Part shown: piece by piece, positions 22,512 through 33,700 of the stretch | How positions within the stretch are numbered: the first letter of the stretch is position 1 | How the letters are laid out: each line of letters opens with the position of its first letter | Program-made: the position numbers and the translations under genes | The notes under the pieces: generated by a model | The model's input: only the letters and a program-made list of their open reading frames with translations | What the model was told of the DNA's origin: nothing | Database searches by the model: none | Assembly: GCF_001039355.2 (NCBI RefSeq) | Contig: NW_019775758.1 | Location: 823,567-869,122, forward strand | From: Lingula anatina | Lineage: Eukaryota > Brachiopoda > Lingulata > Lingulida > Lingulidae | Direction of reading: 5' to 3' | DNA length: 45,556 nucleotides

Positions 22512-25500
22512 TTCAAAAAATAAAAGAAAATGGGAATCGAGCCCACTCCGCGGTGTTTGGCAGCTAAGGACAGTAGCCTACCATCGGTCATCAAATCCTG
22601 CTATCTGATGTAGTGTTATTGACAACATATGATACCTGTCACACACGCGACAGCTTTACGAAATTTGCCGAAGGCTGACAGCTTTACGAAATTTGCCGAA
22701 GGCTAGTAAATGACTTCAGAATATACATTTAACAGTTATAGTCAAATTCAAACTACGGCCACTATCTTCCCACTGGCCTAAGGTATTGAGGAGACTTCAG
22801 CTGATCTACTTTTAATGTATAGCTATTTCAGGGTACATAACAGCCTAACTCAAAAAAAAAAAAAAAAAAAAAAAATTGACGGGTTTTTGATTAAATATTT
22901 ATGTCTGAATTGGGTTAACTTAAATCGATTATATTTTGATGGTCCGTATAAAAGTTAATTATAATGCAACTTAAGCAGACTCGATGAAGTTCTACGGACT
23001 CTGGGTGCATTTCTACACTTTTCTATACTTTATATACAAAATCGTTCCACTTTTTCAGCGCGTTTTGCAGCCGGCTTCAACAAAGTGAAAAAGCTGCTTT
23101 CATTCAAAGAACGCGGACTTGTTGCTATCGTGGATGGGATAGACCATGAGTGAGTTATTATTGTCTTAGTCGCAATGATGATCATTTTGATGGCACGAAT
23201 GCGTTAGCTTCTGTTTTGTAAGTCTTGTACGGGTGTGTTTGCGTGTATCTGTGTGTTACATTGTGATGACTATGGGACCATTCTCACAGATATCTGGATC
23301 GATGTAACTCTCTGGGGAGTCTCACTAAATTGCTGTCAACTTGACCGGGTTAAAAATCTGTCACGCCTAGTAAAGCTGTTAGGGGGTAATTATCTTTACC
23401 CTCTAGCTGATTTGGTAGGCGTGACAGACATTTAAGCCGGTTAGTTGATAATAATTTAGTGAGACTCCCCAGGGAGTTAAATCCAGATGGACCGACCTAT
23501 AGTTGGGAACCCAGTCTTTGTGTCGTTTTATTGTGATAGAGAGTATACTTCCTCATTAATTGTTGTTTTGTTTGATTAAAAGAAGGGTAGATACATGCAC
23601 CTGTTTTATTATTCATTTTTTATTCATTTTTTTGCGTGCGTGCGTGCACGTGTTTGTGCACGGATATGCACGCAACTGTTCCTGCATACAGCACGTGTAA
23701 AGGTTTAGTACGTTACAATGCATCCGTTTACGTAATCTATATTATTTAAGTCCATATACAGTATGCAGACATACACGTGCTGTTCAAGTCATATTTTTCT
23801 TCCGGTATTTAGTAACGCGCAGGCGCTAAGGGAAAGAGCTGATGTCCGGTCAGTGAGAGAGGACATACCAGTGTATGCCATGGAGTGTTCTGACTATCCA
23901 ACATATAACCAAGACGGTTGGGTAAGATCTTGTAATAATAGTAATAATAATAATTAAATAAAAAAAAATTCCTTTCTGGCCTGGGTCAAGGACAGGTTCC
24001 CCACATTACCACACTACCACATTCTAATGCTTTCGCACGAATTTGAGAAAGTCGCCGCTTTTTCCATCCAACTTTACTGCTGTTCCGCAAATCCCACAAT
24101 ACTGTCGATATGATAAAAAAAAAAGAAAAAAAAAAAAAACATCAGGACACCCTTAAACCTAAAACAATCCAATCCACCACAGTGTACAGTGATGTTTTAT
24201 ATTTTCGAGGGTTTTTGCATTGTTTTAAATCAGCTCAAAGACAGATGCATTATTAAATAATTAGATGCAGGAAAAATACTCATTTTCGGTATTGGATTGC
24301 TAATAAAGGGTTACAATACCCTTATCTTCACCTATTTATCAATTTTTTTTCATTCTGCATTTATAAATTTAATTTAATTTATAAAAAAAATCTCATTCAG
24401 GGCCTTGACAGTCTTGAAGGAGTGTTTGACAGTACACTGCGTGTCGTCGGCGAGGGTGCAGGTGTGGATGTTTACGTTGTGGACACAGGTAAATAACAGA
24501 AAATAGATCCTGGGGGATGGAGGATTGAATTTGAAACAAACTTTTTCCTATAATAGAAGTGAAATCTGCAGATTTTAATTACGCTTTGGGAGCACAGAAA
24601 CCATATAATCGAGCCTCGTTATGACAACGCAGACAATATATGGGCCTAACACTATACATGTAAATACAAATTGCCTAACAATCCACTCTTGGTTGAAAAT
24701 CTGTGTCACCTTGTTCTTATAGGTACTTTTGCTTACAGATAATTATATTACAGCTGTTAATCGTTCTGAATAGTGATTTTTAAATTCTGTACCAAATTTT
24801 ACATGACGAAGTGGAAAATACCGGTTAAAATATTCATATTTTATACCATTTATTCAAATGAAAATCATGCACCCCCTCAAATATGATTTTCCACACTGAT
24901 TTCTTAAGAAGTGAAAAATGGCCAAAAGGCGCTACTGAAAGTCATCAAATTTATACACATTTACAAGCACAGGGGCTAGCATAGAATGTGCTCTTTAAAA
25001 GTCGTGTATCTTTTAAAATATGCGTCCGCTGCGTGAACCAATTACCTTCATCAAGGATAACAAGTCTATTTGTGATATAGTGTCCCGTTCTTCCCGAAGA
25101 GCTTGACGGAATTGTTTCAGATCTTTAGGGGTTTGATTCTGCTCTGCGTGGCGCACCTCAAATCGTACCTCAAATCCTACCCGTCTTCACTGCCGTTCAC
25201 CTCTATGTTAAAATGACCACTCAGCTTCGTTTCTAACACCACTGCACGTCACTTCCGGCACAATTCTGACCAATGCTGATCTTCTCCGGTTCCCTTTATT
25301 GTGGTTAGTATTCAAGCTCAAAGATGTTTGTTCCCTCCTCAGAACGTAGCGTTTCTGCAACAAACCAATCACCAGACGAGGACAGTGAGCAAGTGTGTTG
25401 TCATTATGGAACTTGTAGTCGTCCCAGAAGTCACCTTTTTCAAAGGAAGCGAATAAAGATCAATTTTAATGTTCTTTACTAGGTATAGCGCGTGGACATA

Positions 25501-28043
25501 TCGCCTTTGATGGTTATCTCAACCCGAGCACAGACCGAGTGGACTCCCTTTACTTCGACAGATACGGCGGAGACGGGTCAGACGACGGCTCTCACGGAAC
25601 GATGGTGGCGGCAGTTGTAGGCGCAAAGGTCTGGGGAGTAGCTAAGGCTGTAACACTCATACCAGTAAGTTGAGCCACCGCTATTTTTGTTGTACTGTTG
25701 TGGCCAACAAAATCCAAAATCGCAGCCAAACTACGGTTTTCATTGTCTCAGATTAAATCATTTGTTTGGCTGTTTTAATATATATTTTTTTGCGTTGCGA
25801 CATCCTATTTAGTAAATGAATTTTGACATTTTGATCGCATAACTAAAAGTGATTGATCAATTAATTTCCTATCCCGATATTTTAATATGTACATGGAATA
25901 ATAGACCCGTTGTTCCAACGTCGTTATTTTGGGAAAAAAATGAATTAAGAATAATTAGGTAAATTCCGTTTAATATTTTCCAGGTAAAGGTTCTCGATGA
26001 AAATGGTTCCGGCTACATGTCAGGCATATTAGATGGGCTAAATTGGATTCTCGAGCAAGTGGGGCCTACGGGGAGAAATCGCCCCTCGGTCATCAACATG
26101 TCTTTAGGAGGGCGAAATCGGGGTGAGAGTTATTTTGAAGAGGCTATAGGCGCGTTACGAGACATGGGTGTCCTCACAGTGGTGGCAGCGGGAAACGATG
26201 GGAGAGACGCCCGCTTTTTCGATCCGGCTAAGGCGAAGTCCGCCATAACTGTAGGTAAGTCTAGGCATTATCGACATTTATATGTCGTATGTAAGCATTT
26301 TATATGAAGAAAACGTAACATATCTTGGCATATCATCCCAGAAGACCATGATACCTTTTTATTTGTAAAATTTTCATTTTTCACACACTTTGAAATCCTT
26401 TAGACGTGATATATAATTAATGCAATAATGTTTCTTAAATGACATGTTAGATTGTATATAATGAAAAACTGTTGGAACTTTGTGGAGTATTGCATCAAGA
26501 TTGACAAAACCCAGATTTTGTGCATTAATTATCAGTATTATTTTCTGCTTTTTTCTTTAAGTTATGCAGACTTTTAAAAAATCATTTTCACACACTGACA
26601 TTTTCAAAGAATGCCAATGAACACTCATGGGCCTAAACACCTTTATAAATATTTATTCTCAGTGTCCATTTTACCTGTGGTGCATAATTCAAAGTTGGTA
26701 CTGATAATGTTGTTAAACGTAATTTTATATTGTATACTGACAAAACAACTATCTGCGCATCATTTTTCTGCTATGCAGTATGTGCCCGTTAATTTGACAA
26801 GTCTGCTTTTCCTTATTCTGCACAGGCGCAGTGGACAAGAACAATTACCAAGCCTCGTTTTCGAACTATGGACGTGCTCTGGACATCTTCGCTCCGGGGG
26901 TGTCGGTTGGGGTTCCAGACTACGAAAGACTACACTCCGAGTTGCCTAATTTGAGGGTACGTGACTTTATCAAATTATTAAATTAAAAGCATTTTTAATA
27001 CGCCATCTCCAGTCTTTCTGGTAGACTTTGAGTAAGATTCACGAATTTGAACTTCCTTATTGGGGGATGGGGGGGGGGGGGCGNNNNNNNNNNNNNNNNN
27101 NNNNNNNNNNNNNNNNNNNNNNNNNNNNNNNNNNNNNNNNNNNNNNNNNNNNNNNNNNNNNNNNNNNNNNNNNNNNNNNNNNNNNNNNNNNNNNNNNNNN
27201 NNNNNNNNNNNNNNNNNNNNNNNNNNNNNNNNNNNNNNNNNNNNNNNNNNNNNNNNNNNNNNNNNNNNNNNNNNNNNNNNNNNNNNNNNNNNNNNNNNNN
27301 NNNNNNNNNNNNNNNNNNNNNNNNNNNNNNNNNNNNNNNNNNNNNNNNNNNNNNNNNNNNNNNNNNNNNNNNNNNNNNNNNNNNNNNNNNNNNNNNNNNN
27401 NNNNNNNNNNNNNNNNNNNNNNNNNNNNNNNNNNNNNNNNNNNNNNNNNNNNNNNNNNNNNNNNNNNNNNNNNNNNNNNNNNNNNNNNNNNNNNNNNNNN
27501 NNNNNNNNNNNNNNNNNNNNNNNNNNNNNNNNNNNNNNNNNNNNNNNNNNNNNNNNNNNNNNNNNNNNNNNNNNNNNNNNNNNNNNNNNNNNNNNNNNNN
27601 NNNNNNNNNNNNNNNNNNNNNNNGGGGGGGGGGGGGGGGGGGGGCGTCGTTCATCCATTTACTAAAATAATCCTCAAAGTTAAATATGGATACTTTTCAG
27701 AATATTCCTTTTACATTCCATTAATATATTTACTCTTCACGTCTCTATTTCAATTTTGCTGATTTTTTTATCTTTCCCTGGCTATTTTTTTTTTCAAAAA
27801 CCTCATCACTACATATATGATATACCACACGTGACTGCTCTGTTGCAGGCTTCGGGGACGTCATTTTCAGCACCACATGTCGCAGGAGTCATAGCCACCT
27901 ATATTTCAACGCTGTCTACCACGCCCTTCACTGCAACGTTTGCAAATGATGTGGAAAATTACATCCTAGCCAACGCCGCGCCAGACCTTTTGGGTGGCAA
28001 ACGTCGCTATACAAATAAGCTACTTCGTACTGCCTGTACTTAG
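20694..28043 (+). CDS. Protease gene 2: secreted subtilase (S8, proteinase K-like) lacking the poly-Asn segment
   Basis: Nine coding exons: 20694-20874, 21310-21354, 23059-23149, 23813-23921, 24401-24488, 25483-25664, 25984-26254, 26826-26956 and 27849-28043. All introns are GT-AG with the same phases as gene 1, and the frame is open for 430 aa. The signal peptide is residues 1-18 (ALLLLATAASA). The Asn-rich part is reduced to NKNNN (31-35), directly followed by the conserved [13 protein letters not shown]. The I9-like prodomain begins at GRYIVTFRPGVSPFN. The catalytic residues are Asp170 (VYVVDTG), His209 (HGTMVAA), Asn303 (VAAGN) and Ser371 ([11 protein letters not shown]). Both Cys residues that pair in genes 1 and 3 are replaced here (DARFF, GRALDIF). 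Each of exons 5 and 8 is one codon shorter than in gene 1. Intron 8 contains the assembly gap. An acceptor (ttgttttcag) ends at 20665, 28 bases before the ATG, so a 5'UTR intron is likely, but its first exon was not found. Confidence 0.88.
22460..22511. repeat. (ATA)n microsatellite in intron 2 of gene 2
   Basis: About 17 triplets are present. The poly-Ile translation is an artefact. Confidence 0.95.
22649..22704. repeat. Perfect 28-bp tandem duplication in intron 2 of gene 2
   Basis: The unit 'gacagctttacgaaatttgc' continues with 'cgaaggct' and occurs twice back to back (22649-22676, 22677-22704) without a mismatch, so it is recent. Confidence 0.9.
23291..23489. mobile_element. Foldback element (MITE-like hairpin) in intron 3 of gene 2
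   Basis: The left arm (about 23291-23372) and right arm (about 23407-23489) are reverse complements over some 80 bases with few mismatches. Both contain 'ggggagtctcactaaatt' or its complement, and both end inward at 'tgtcacgcct'. A loop of roughly 35 bases lies between. A diverged relative sits in intron 6 of gene 3 (about 35271-35495), so this is a repeat family. No open reading frame is present. Confidence 0.75.
27084..27623. other. Assembly gap (540 N) in intron 8 of protease gene 2
   Basis: The gap is flanked by poly-G runs (27070-27081 and 27624-27644). The frames of X residues that span it are meaningless. It falls inside an intron, so the coding sequence is not affected. Confidence 0.98.
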
Positions 28044-28290
28044 TCTTTTGGGACTTTTAATTCGCTTTTTAGCACAGAGTGATGTATCACCTCGAACTAT
28101 AATGGATTATAATGGTGTTGGGTACTACCAGTATATTTCAATTAAAATTGCAGTGTTGCTTGGTACCACCGTAACAGCTTCCGTAAATGTAAAATCTCAA
28201 GCATCTTGACTGTACAACTACTAAAAGAGGACAAAACGCCTTCGGTTACAAAAGGGCTTGTGTTGGCAGCCACTGCTTTCTAAGTCAAAT

Positions 28291-28291
<1 letters not shown>

Positions 28292-28336
<45 letters not shown>
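28292..28336. repeat. (TAA)n microsatellite
   Basis: About 15 TAA triplets lie in the 3' flank of protease gene 2. Confidence 0.95.
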
Positions 28337-28338
<2 letters not shown>

Positions 28339-28424
28339 GGGAAGAGGAAAGGAGGCTGGAAGTGCAATAATGTCACCACACTTCTCTCTTGGTTAATTTT
28401 AATCATATCCTCAAGTTTTGAGCA

Positions 28425-28430
28425 AATAAA
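28425..28430 (+). promoter_or_regulatory. Candidate polyadenylation signal for protease gene 2
   Basis: AATAAA lies 382 bases after the stop codon. Confidence 0.4.
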
Positions 28431-29957
28431 TATGATGTGGGTTCCATTTTGATTGTACGTGTTGTTTACTTGTACTTTCTATTTTGCATTTATATGTCAC
28501 TCCTTGGTTAAATACCAGTAAATGAAAACCCAAAGTTTGACGGGCACGTTGTATATGACGTTACGTTGTACATAACGTTTTATACTACTACAGGTAGTTA
28601 TCTACGTATGACGTATATAAATAAACGTTTTTCTCTTGCTGTATGACGTCACATAGATAGACATAGACAACGAATGATGAATGCACTAATTTATACATGA
28701 GTGAAGGGCTGATTAATAGATTATTTGAAATTCAAATTTTCTGACATAATTGTGACGTTCACGTGCAGCAAACTTGTAGACCCGAGGCCCCTTTGACAAA
28801 ATACCTGTAGCTTTAGCCCGAAAATGTGTCTTAACTTTCTGGACACTTAATCAGTCATTAATAGATTATTTACTGCAGCTGCGTCTGTTTTATAACCAGG
28901 GAGACTTAAGGCTGATTATTCTGAACGCTGCTTACTATACAGGCAACTTTACGAGAATGGAGAAAAACTTTAAAACTGTTTGCAGTCCCATGATTTTGTC
29001 GGGTATTACTGAAGGACATGCATGTCTCTTTCGGGAAGCCTAATGCCGCTCAACCCTCCATAAATGAGGTAATTGAAGCATTCAGAGCGTTTAAGGTACA
29101 TAAAAATATCCTATTGCTGACGTTCGAGACATCAAGGTGGCCACAACACCCTTTCATATCAATTCAATTACAATTAAGAACCCATTGGATTTATGTACTG
29201 CTCTACCCATAACAATTTAAATGCAAAGTCTTCAATAATTATATAATTAGAGTTAAATAAAAACCATTCCAGAGATTGAGCTGGCCCAAGGGACATTTAT
29301 ACCAAAGAATTCCAAGGGACGGGATCAAAATCTTATTGTAAGATACTGACTGTAGGCTTGATTTTGGATTAATTATGATGTTTCTATAGGAGTCAAAGAT
29401 TGACCAAAAATGTGTGCGTGGTTTTTCCTCATGCACGTTTCCAATTGCCACAATGGAGAAGCATTGCTGAATGGAAAGCCGTGGATTTCTTTTTAAATAA
29501 ACGATACTCATTTGGTTTGAAACTGTCCCAATACACGGATGAATTGGCACACCGCAAAAGTGTCAATAATTTTTATTGATTTCCTGATGGTTTCATTGAT
29601 TGATAAAGGTATAGTGTGAAGGACGGACTGGTATTTACATTGTACCAACCCACGAAGTAAATCTAGAACAGTTAGACATCTTGAAGTAAACCCCGCACCA
29701 ACAACAATGCTTCAGTAAGAATATTATATTATTCGCGAATATCATTGGAATTGGCTGTTATATAGTGGATTAATATTACCACAATGTGTTTACTGTTCAT
29801 CGAAAGCACCAACCAGTCTATACCCCAAAACATAACTCTTCTAATGTCAACCAAACTATCACCACATATTGTTTACTAGTTTTTACTTAATACTCGGCGT
29901 TTTGAGGTTTTCCCTACCCGAATTTTTTTTACACACCTTTTTACTGCGTCAACCTAG

Positions 29958-29964
29958 TATAAAT
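29958..29964 (+). promoter_or_regulatory. Putative TATA box of protease gene 3 with 5'UTR exon downstream
   Basis: TATAAAT occupies the same relative place as the gene 1 TATA box. The aligned donor is at 30068/30069 (TTTAGAG then GTGGGT), and the acceptor (tttatctacag) ends at 30778, 17 bases before the ATG. The predicted 5'UTR intron is 30069-30778. Conservation between two paralogs supports it; use is not shown. Confidence 0.45.
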
Positions 29965-30795
29965 GACCGCAAACACAAACCTTTGGTTTAAAAATCTGAA
30001 CACCTCGCGAAAGCAGCGGTTAACTTGTCGCCCAAAGATTGCCTGTGCACTAAAGGTATCTTTTAGAGGTGGGTTATCAACGTGTTTTATTTGGTTTAAT
30101 GCTATAGTACATAAAAAATACTAATCTTAAACTTGCAACCAAAAAGTTGACATTTGACTTTAAGCATGTAAAGTCAATCAAACGTTAAAGGGCACAAGGG
30201 AATTGTTTTTAAATTGCTTGTATATATGGCATATGCATCCACAACATACTAGAAATTAAAGGTACGCACTCCGTTTTAGGAATGTACTTTATTATCTTTT
30301 ATCTCTGAACGTAATTTTCGGTTTTATGGACAAAAGCGTCTCCGTGTTTTTGACGAATGAAGATAGTGACAACGGTTTATAAAATATCGACATAGCAAAT
30401 TTGTTAATGCAGTATTTTGTCTTATGCGTTATTCCAATAGAAAATTAAATTTAACAGTAATGCGCATGCCACTTACAGTAATGTAATTGGTAGTATTGCT
30501 GAAGGCATACTATCCAGGTTTTTCACACAAAATTTGATATTGGATTGTATGTTTTGTACTGCTTCTTAATTGATGACCAAGATATGTACAAACCATGATT
30601 CATTTCGACCGCTTAATTCTTTTCGGTATCATTAAAAAATCCACATCACTTGCTTATCGTTTTTAAGGTCTGAAGGGGAAAGAAAATGCGCGTAATATTA
30701 ATACATTTTCAAGCGAATGCAGTTAATTTTAAGTTAATTTTAATTTTTGCAAGATCAGATATCTTTTTTATCTACAGAATCGCAACTAAGGCAGA

Positions 30796-33700
30796 ATGTT
30801 TGGAAGAGTTCCTCTAGTACTGTTGCTACTGGCATCCACAGCTAGTGCTGTACCCTGGTGGTATTCCGACATGAAGCCTCCCATAGAAAATCCCACCAAC
30901 CAAGCCAGCAACCCGGGAGTTCAACCTAGCAACAACAACAATTACCAAGGATATGGCTTCTTCTTGTACAACCCTAACAACAACAACAACAATAACAACA
31001 ACAACAACGACAATAACAATAATCAAAACAACAACAATAACAACAACAACAACAACAACAAGTATAACAGTAACAATCAACCACCTTTCATAAGTGGAGC
31101 TTCAGTGATCGACATTCCATTGAACAGTGGACGCCGTGGGGGGTCTAGACCAGGTAAGACATGATTTGGAACAGCTAATATTCCTTTATCTCGTTTTATC
31201 CCAGTTGTCCCACTGCACCTTTTTACGCATTATAATTTCCAATGTACTGGAAATCTGTAATTTGTATCTGTAATTGATTGTCAGTCTTAGGAAGAATGAA
31301 TCTATCTGACTATCCATCTATCTATCTTTATTCGTAAATTGCTACATTTTGCTTTTGTTTTCTGTGAATCCAGCTTTAGAATAAACGTTTGCAACACGTT
31401 TTCTGGGGTGGGGAGATTTACACACGATATAGGGAATAGAAAGGATAAAAACACGAAAGGTTGTCTGCCAGGAACCATATGTAGTCCGTTTCCAACTACA
31501 TTTAACATTAGGGTTATATACTGACCCCGACAACCCTTACATTTACTAATCATATTCATATTTATGTCTAGTTACAGTCCACCTTTTGCTGTAGGTCAGT
31601 AGTTCACTAGACCCTGTTGTCTAGAAATGCCTTTACCGACCTTGTTGTCTAGAAATGCCTTTACCGACCTTGTTGTCTAGAAATTCCAGTACCGATCTTA
31701 TTGTCTATAAAAATGCCAATACCAACCTTGTCTAGAAATACTAGTACCGAGCTTGTTGTCTCGAAATGCTAGAATCGATCCTGGTAACAAGAAATGCTAG
31801 TACCAACTTCGTTGTCTGGAAATGTTAGTACCGACCTTATTGTCTATGGAAATGCCAGTACCGACCTTGTTGTCTTGAAATGCCAGTACCAATCTTATGG
31901 TCTAGAAATCCTAGTATCGTAGGATAGAAGAAATAAAATAAAATATTTTTTTGTCAAACAAATGCCACTTAACCCGACCAGATGCTACCATATCGTTTCA
32001 TACAGGATGACTTTTAGAAATGCCAGTGAGTTTCATTAGATTATCTCCAGATTTTCTTCACCCATATACTACATATCTGTTTCCCTTTTGTGCTTAGTGG
32101 ACTGGAGGGAAAAAAAACGTAGGTCAAAGTTACGGCCAGAAATTTGAAGAAGGTGCAGATATAATGTGTTTATCTACTGCCCCCTAGTTGAATGCTGGTT
32201 GTTTGTTTTTTCTTTTTGTTGAATTTGCATGTTAATTTTATTTATGTCGTGTAACAACCTGGCACATTGCTGATATATGTAACAGGACATTAACTATCGC
32301 TTCATATGTCTCTTTATAACGTTTCTGGCACAGATTTTACTGTTTTTGCTTCTTTCAATCATAATAATACCGTAAAATCGCTGATTTGGAATATTGTTTC
32401 AATCTTTAGGGCGGTACATCGTCACCTATCACCCACACGTCACTCCATTCAACGGTAAGTAACATAATTTCATTATGGGGCTGGCAGGTCCTTGGCATCA
32501 AACCCCTGTTGTTAGCCCACCTATGCCATTTCAAGGATCACCTACATGTATATCCCACTGATAAAATTTCGTACAGTATGCACCGGTGTGAGAATCGAGC
32601 AAATGTCTTTGAAATTATCAACAGTTTTCGAGGGGAGGAGGGGCATAGATGATATGAGGTTCATATTTACATGTTTGTTTTTCAAAAATGATGTATTTAA
32701 ATCACTATCTCTCTAGGGATGAAACTTGTGCTGCCGTGACGGAGGTCTGCGCATTGAGAATGTTTTTGTTTACTTCTTTAATGTATACAAAACACACACC
32801 ACTCTTTCAGCGCGTTATTCCATTGGCTTCGCTAAAGTGAAAAAACTGCTTTCATTTAAAAGACGAGGACTTGTTGCTATTGTGGATGGGATAGACCAAA
32901 GGTGAAATTTTATGTTTTAGATGCGTGGCAATCTTCATGATTGCGCGAGTGCGTTAACATGTATGGATTTTCCGTGTATGTTTGTGTGTGCACGTGTGTG
33001 TGTGTGTTTGTGTGCGCGTGTGTGCGCGCTCGTGTATGTATGTGTGTGTGTGCTCGTGTGTGTGTATATTTGTGTGTACCCGTGTGTGTGTGTGTGTGTG
33101 TGTGCGTGCTCGTGTGTGTGTGTGCGCGCGTGCGTGTTTACGACCAGCACCTGTGTACTCAGGTATTTATGCGTCTACATTTTCGAAGTATTTGTGTTGT
33201 ACTCAAGCCATTGCTGTTGTTTTTTGTCTGATTTAAAGTTAATGAATACACCACAATAGTATGCAGAGGTACCAACAATAGGTATTATTACATAAGTTTC
33301 TTTCTAGAATTCCATATCTGCCATCATAGCGTTCAAGTCATATTTTTCCTTCCCTGTTTATAGCACTGCGCAGGCGCTAAGGCTTCGGCCAGACATGCGA
33401 TCAGTGACAGAGGATATAAAGGTCCATGCATCACAGTGTTTCGACCATCCAGCTAAATACAAAGACATCTGGGTTAGTTATAGCCATTGTCTATCGTCAT
33501 ACAGACTTCCTTTATGTCTTCTTACATTCATTATAGATTAGCGCATGACGTTATCGCAATGTACAAGTCGTTCTCTTTTGTTAAAATATGTAGTGAACAT
33601 TATTATTATTATTATTATTATTAATTCAGTCATTCATTCATTTACGATCATGCTATGTCATTTTAACTCGGGCATTTCTGACAAACAAGGAAAACCAATT

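Larger units (their letters stand above)
28044..29957. other. Intergenic region between genes 2 and 3, with the 5' flank of gene 3
   Basis: A TAA microsatellite lies at 28292-28336 and an AATAAA candidate for gene 2 at 28425-28430. From about 28790 the sequence matches the 3' flank of gene 1 (about 9540-10030), and from about 29075 the 5' flank of gene 1. No gene is supported; open frames such as 29018-29212 and 29239-29550 have no domain. Confidence 0.55.

Noticed and set aside
22530-22615. Possible tRNA-like stretch ('gggaatcgagcccac')
   Set aside because: Cloverleaf arms and A/B boxes could not be matched.
26978-27762. Frames of 200-244 residues on both strands
   Set aside because: They consist of unknown residues across the N gap.
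31611-31919. CRISPR array
   Set aside because: Units follow each other without unique spacers, drift in sequence, and sit in a eukaryotic intron.
32921-33259. Cys/Val-rich frame
   Set aside because: Translation of a GT-rich intron tract.
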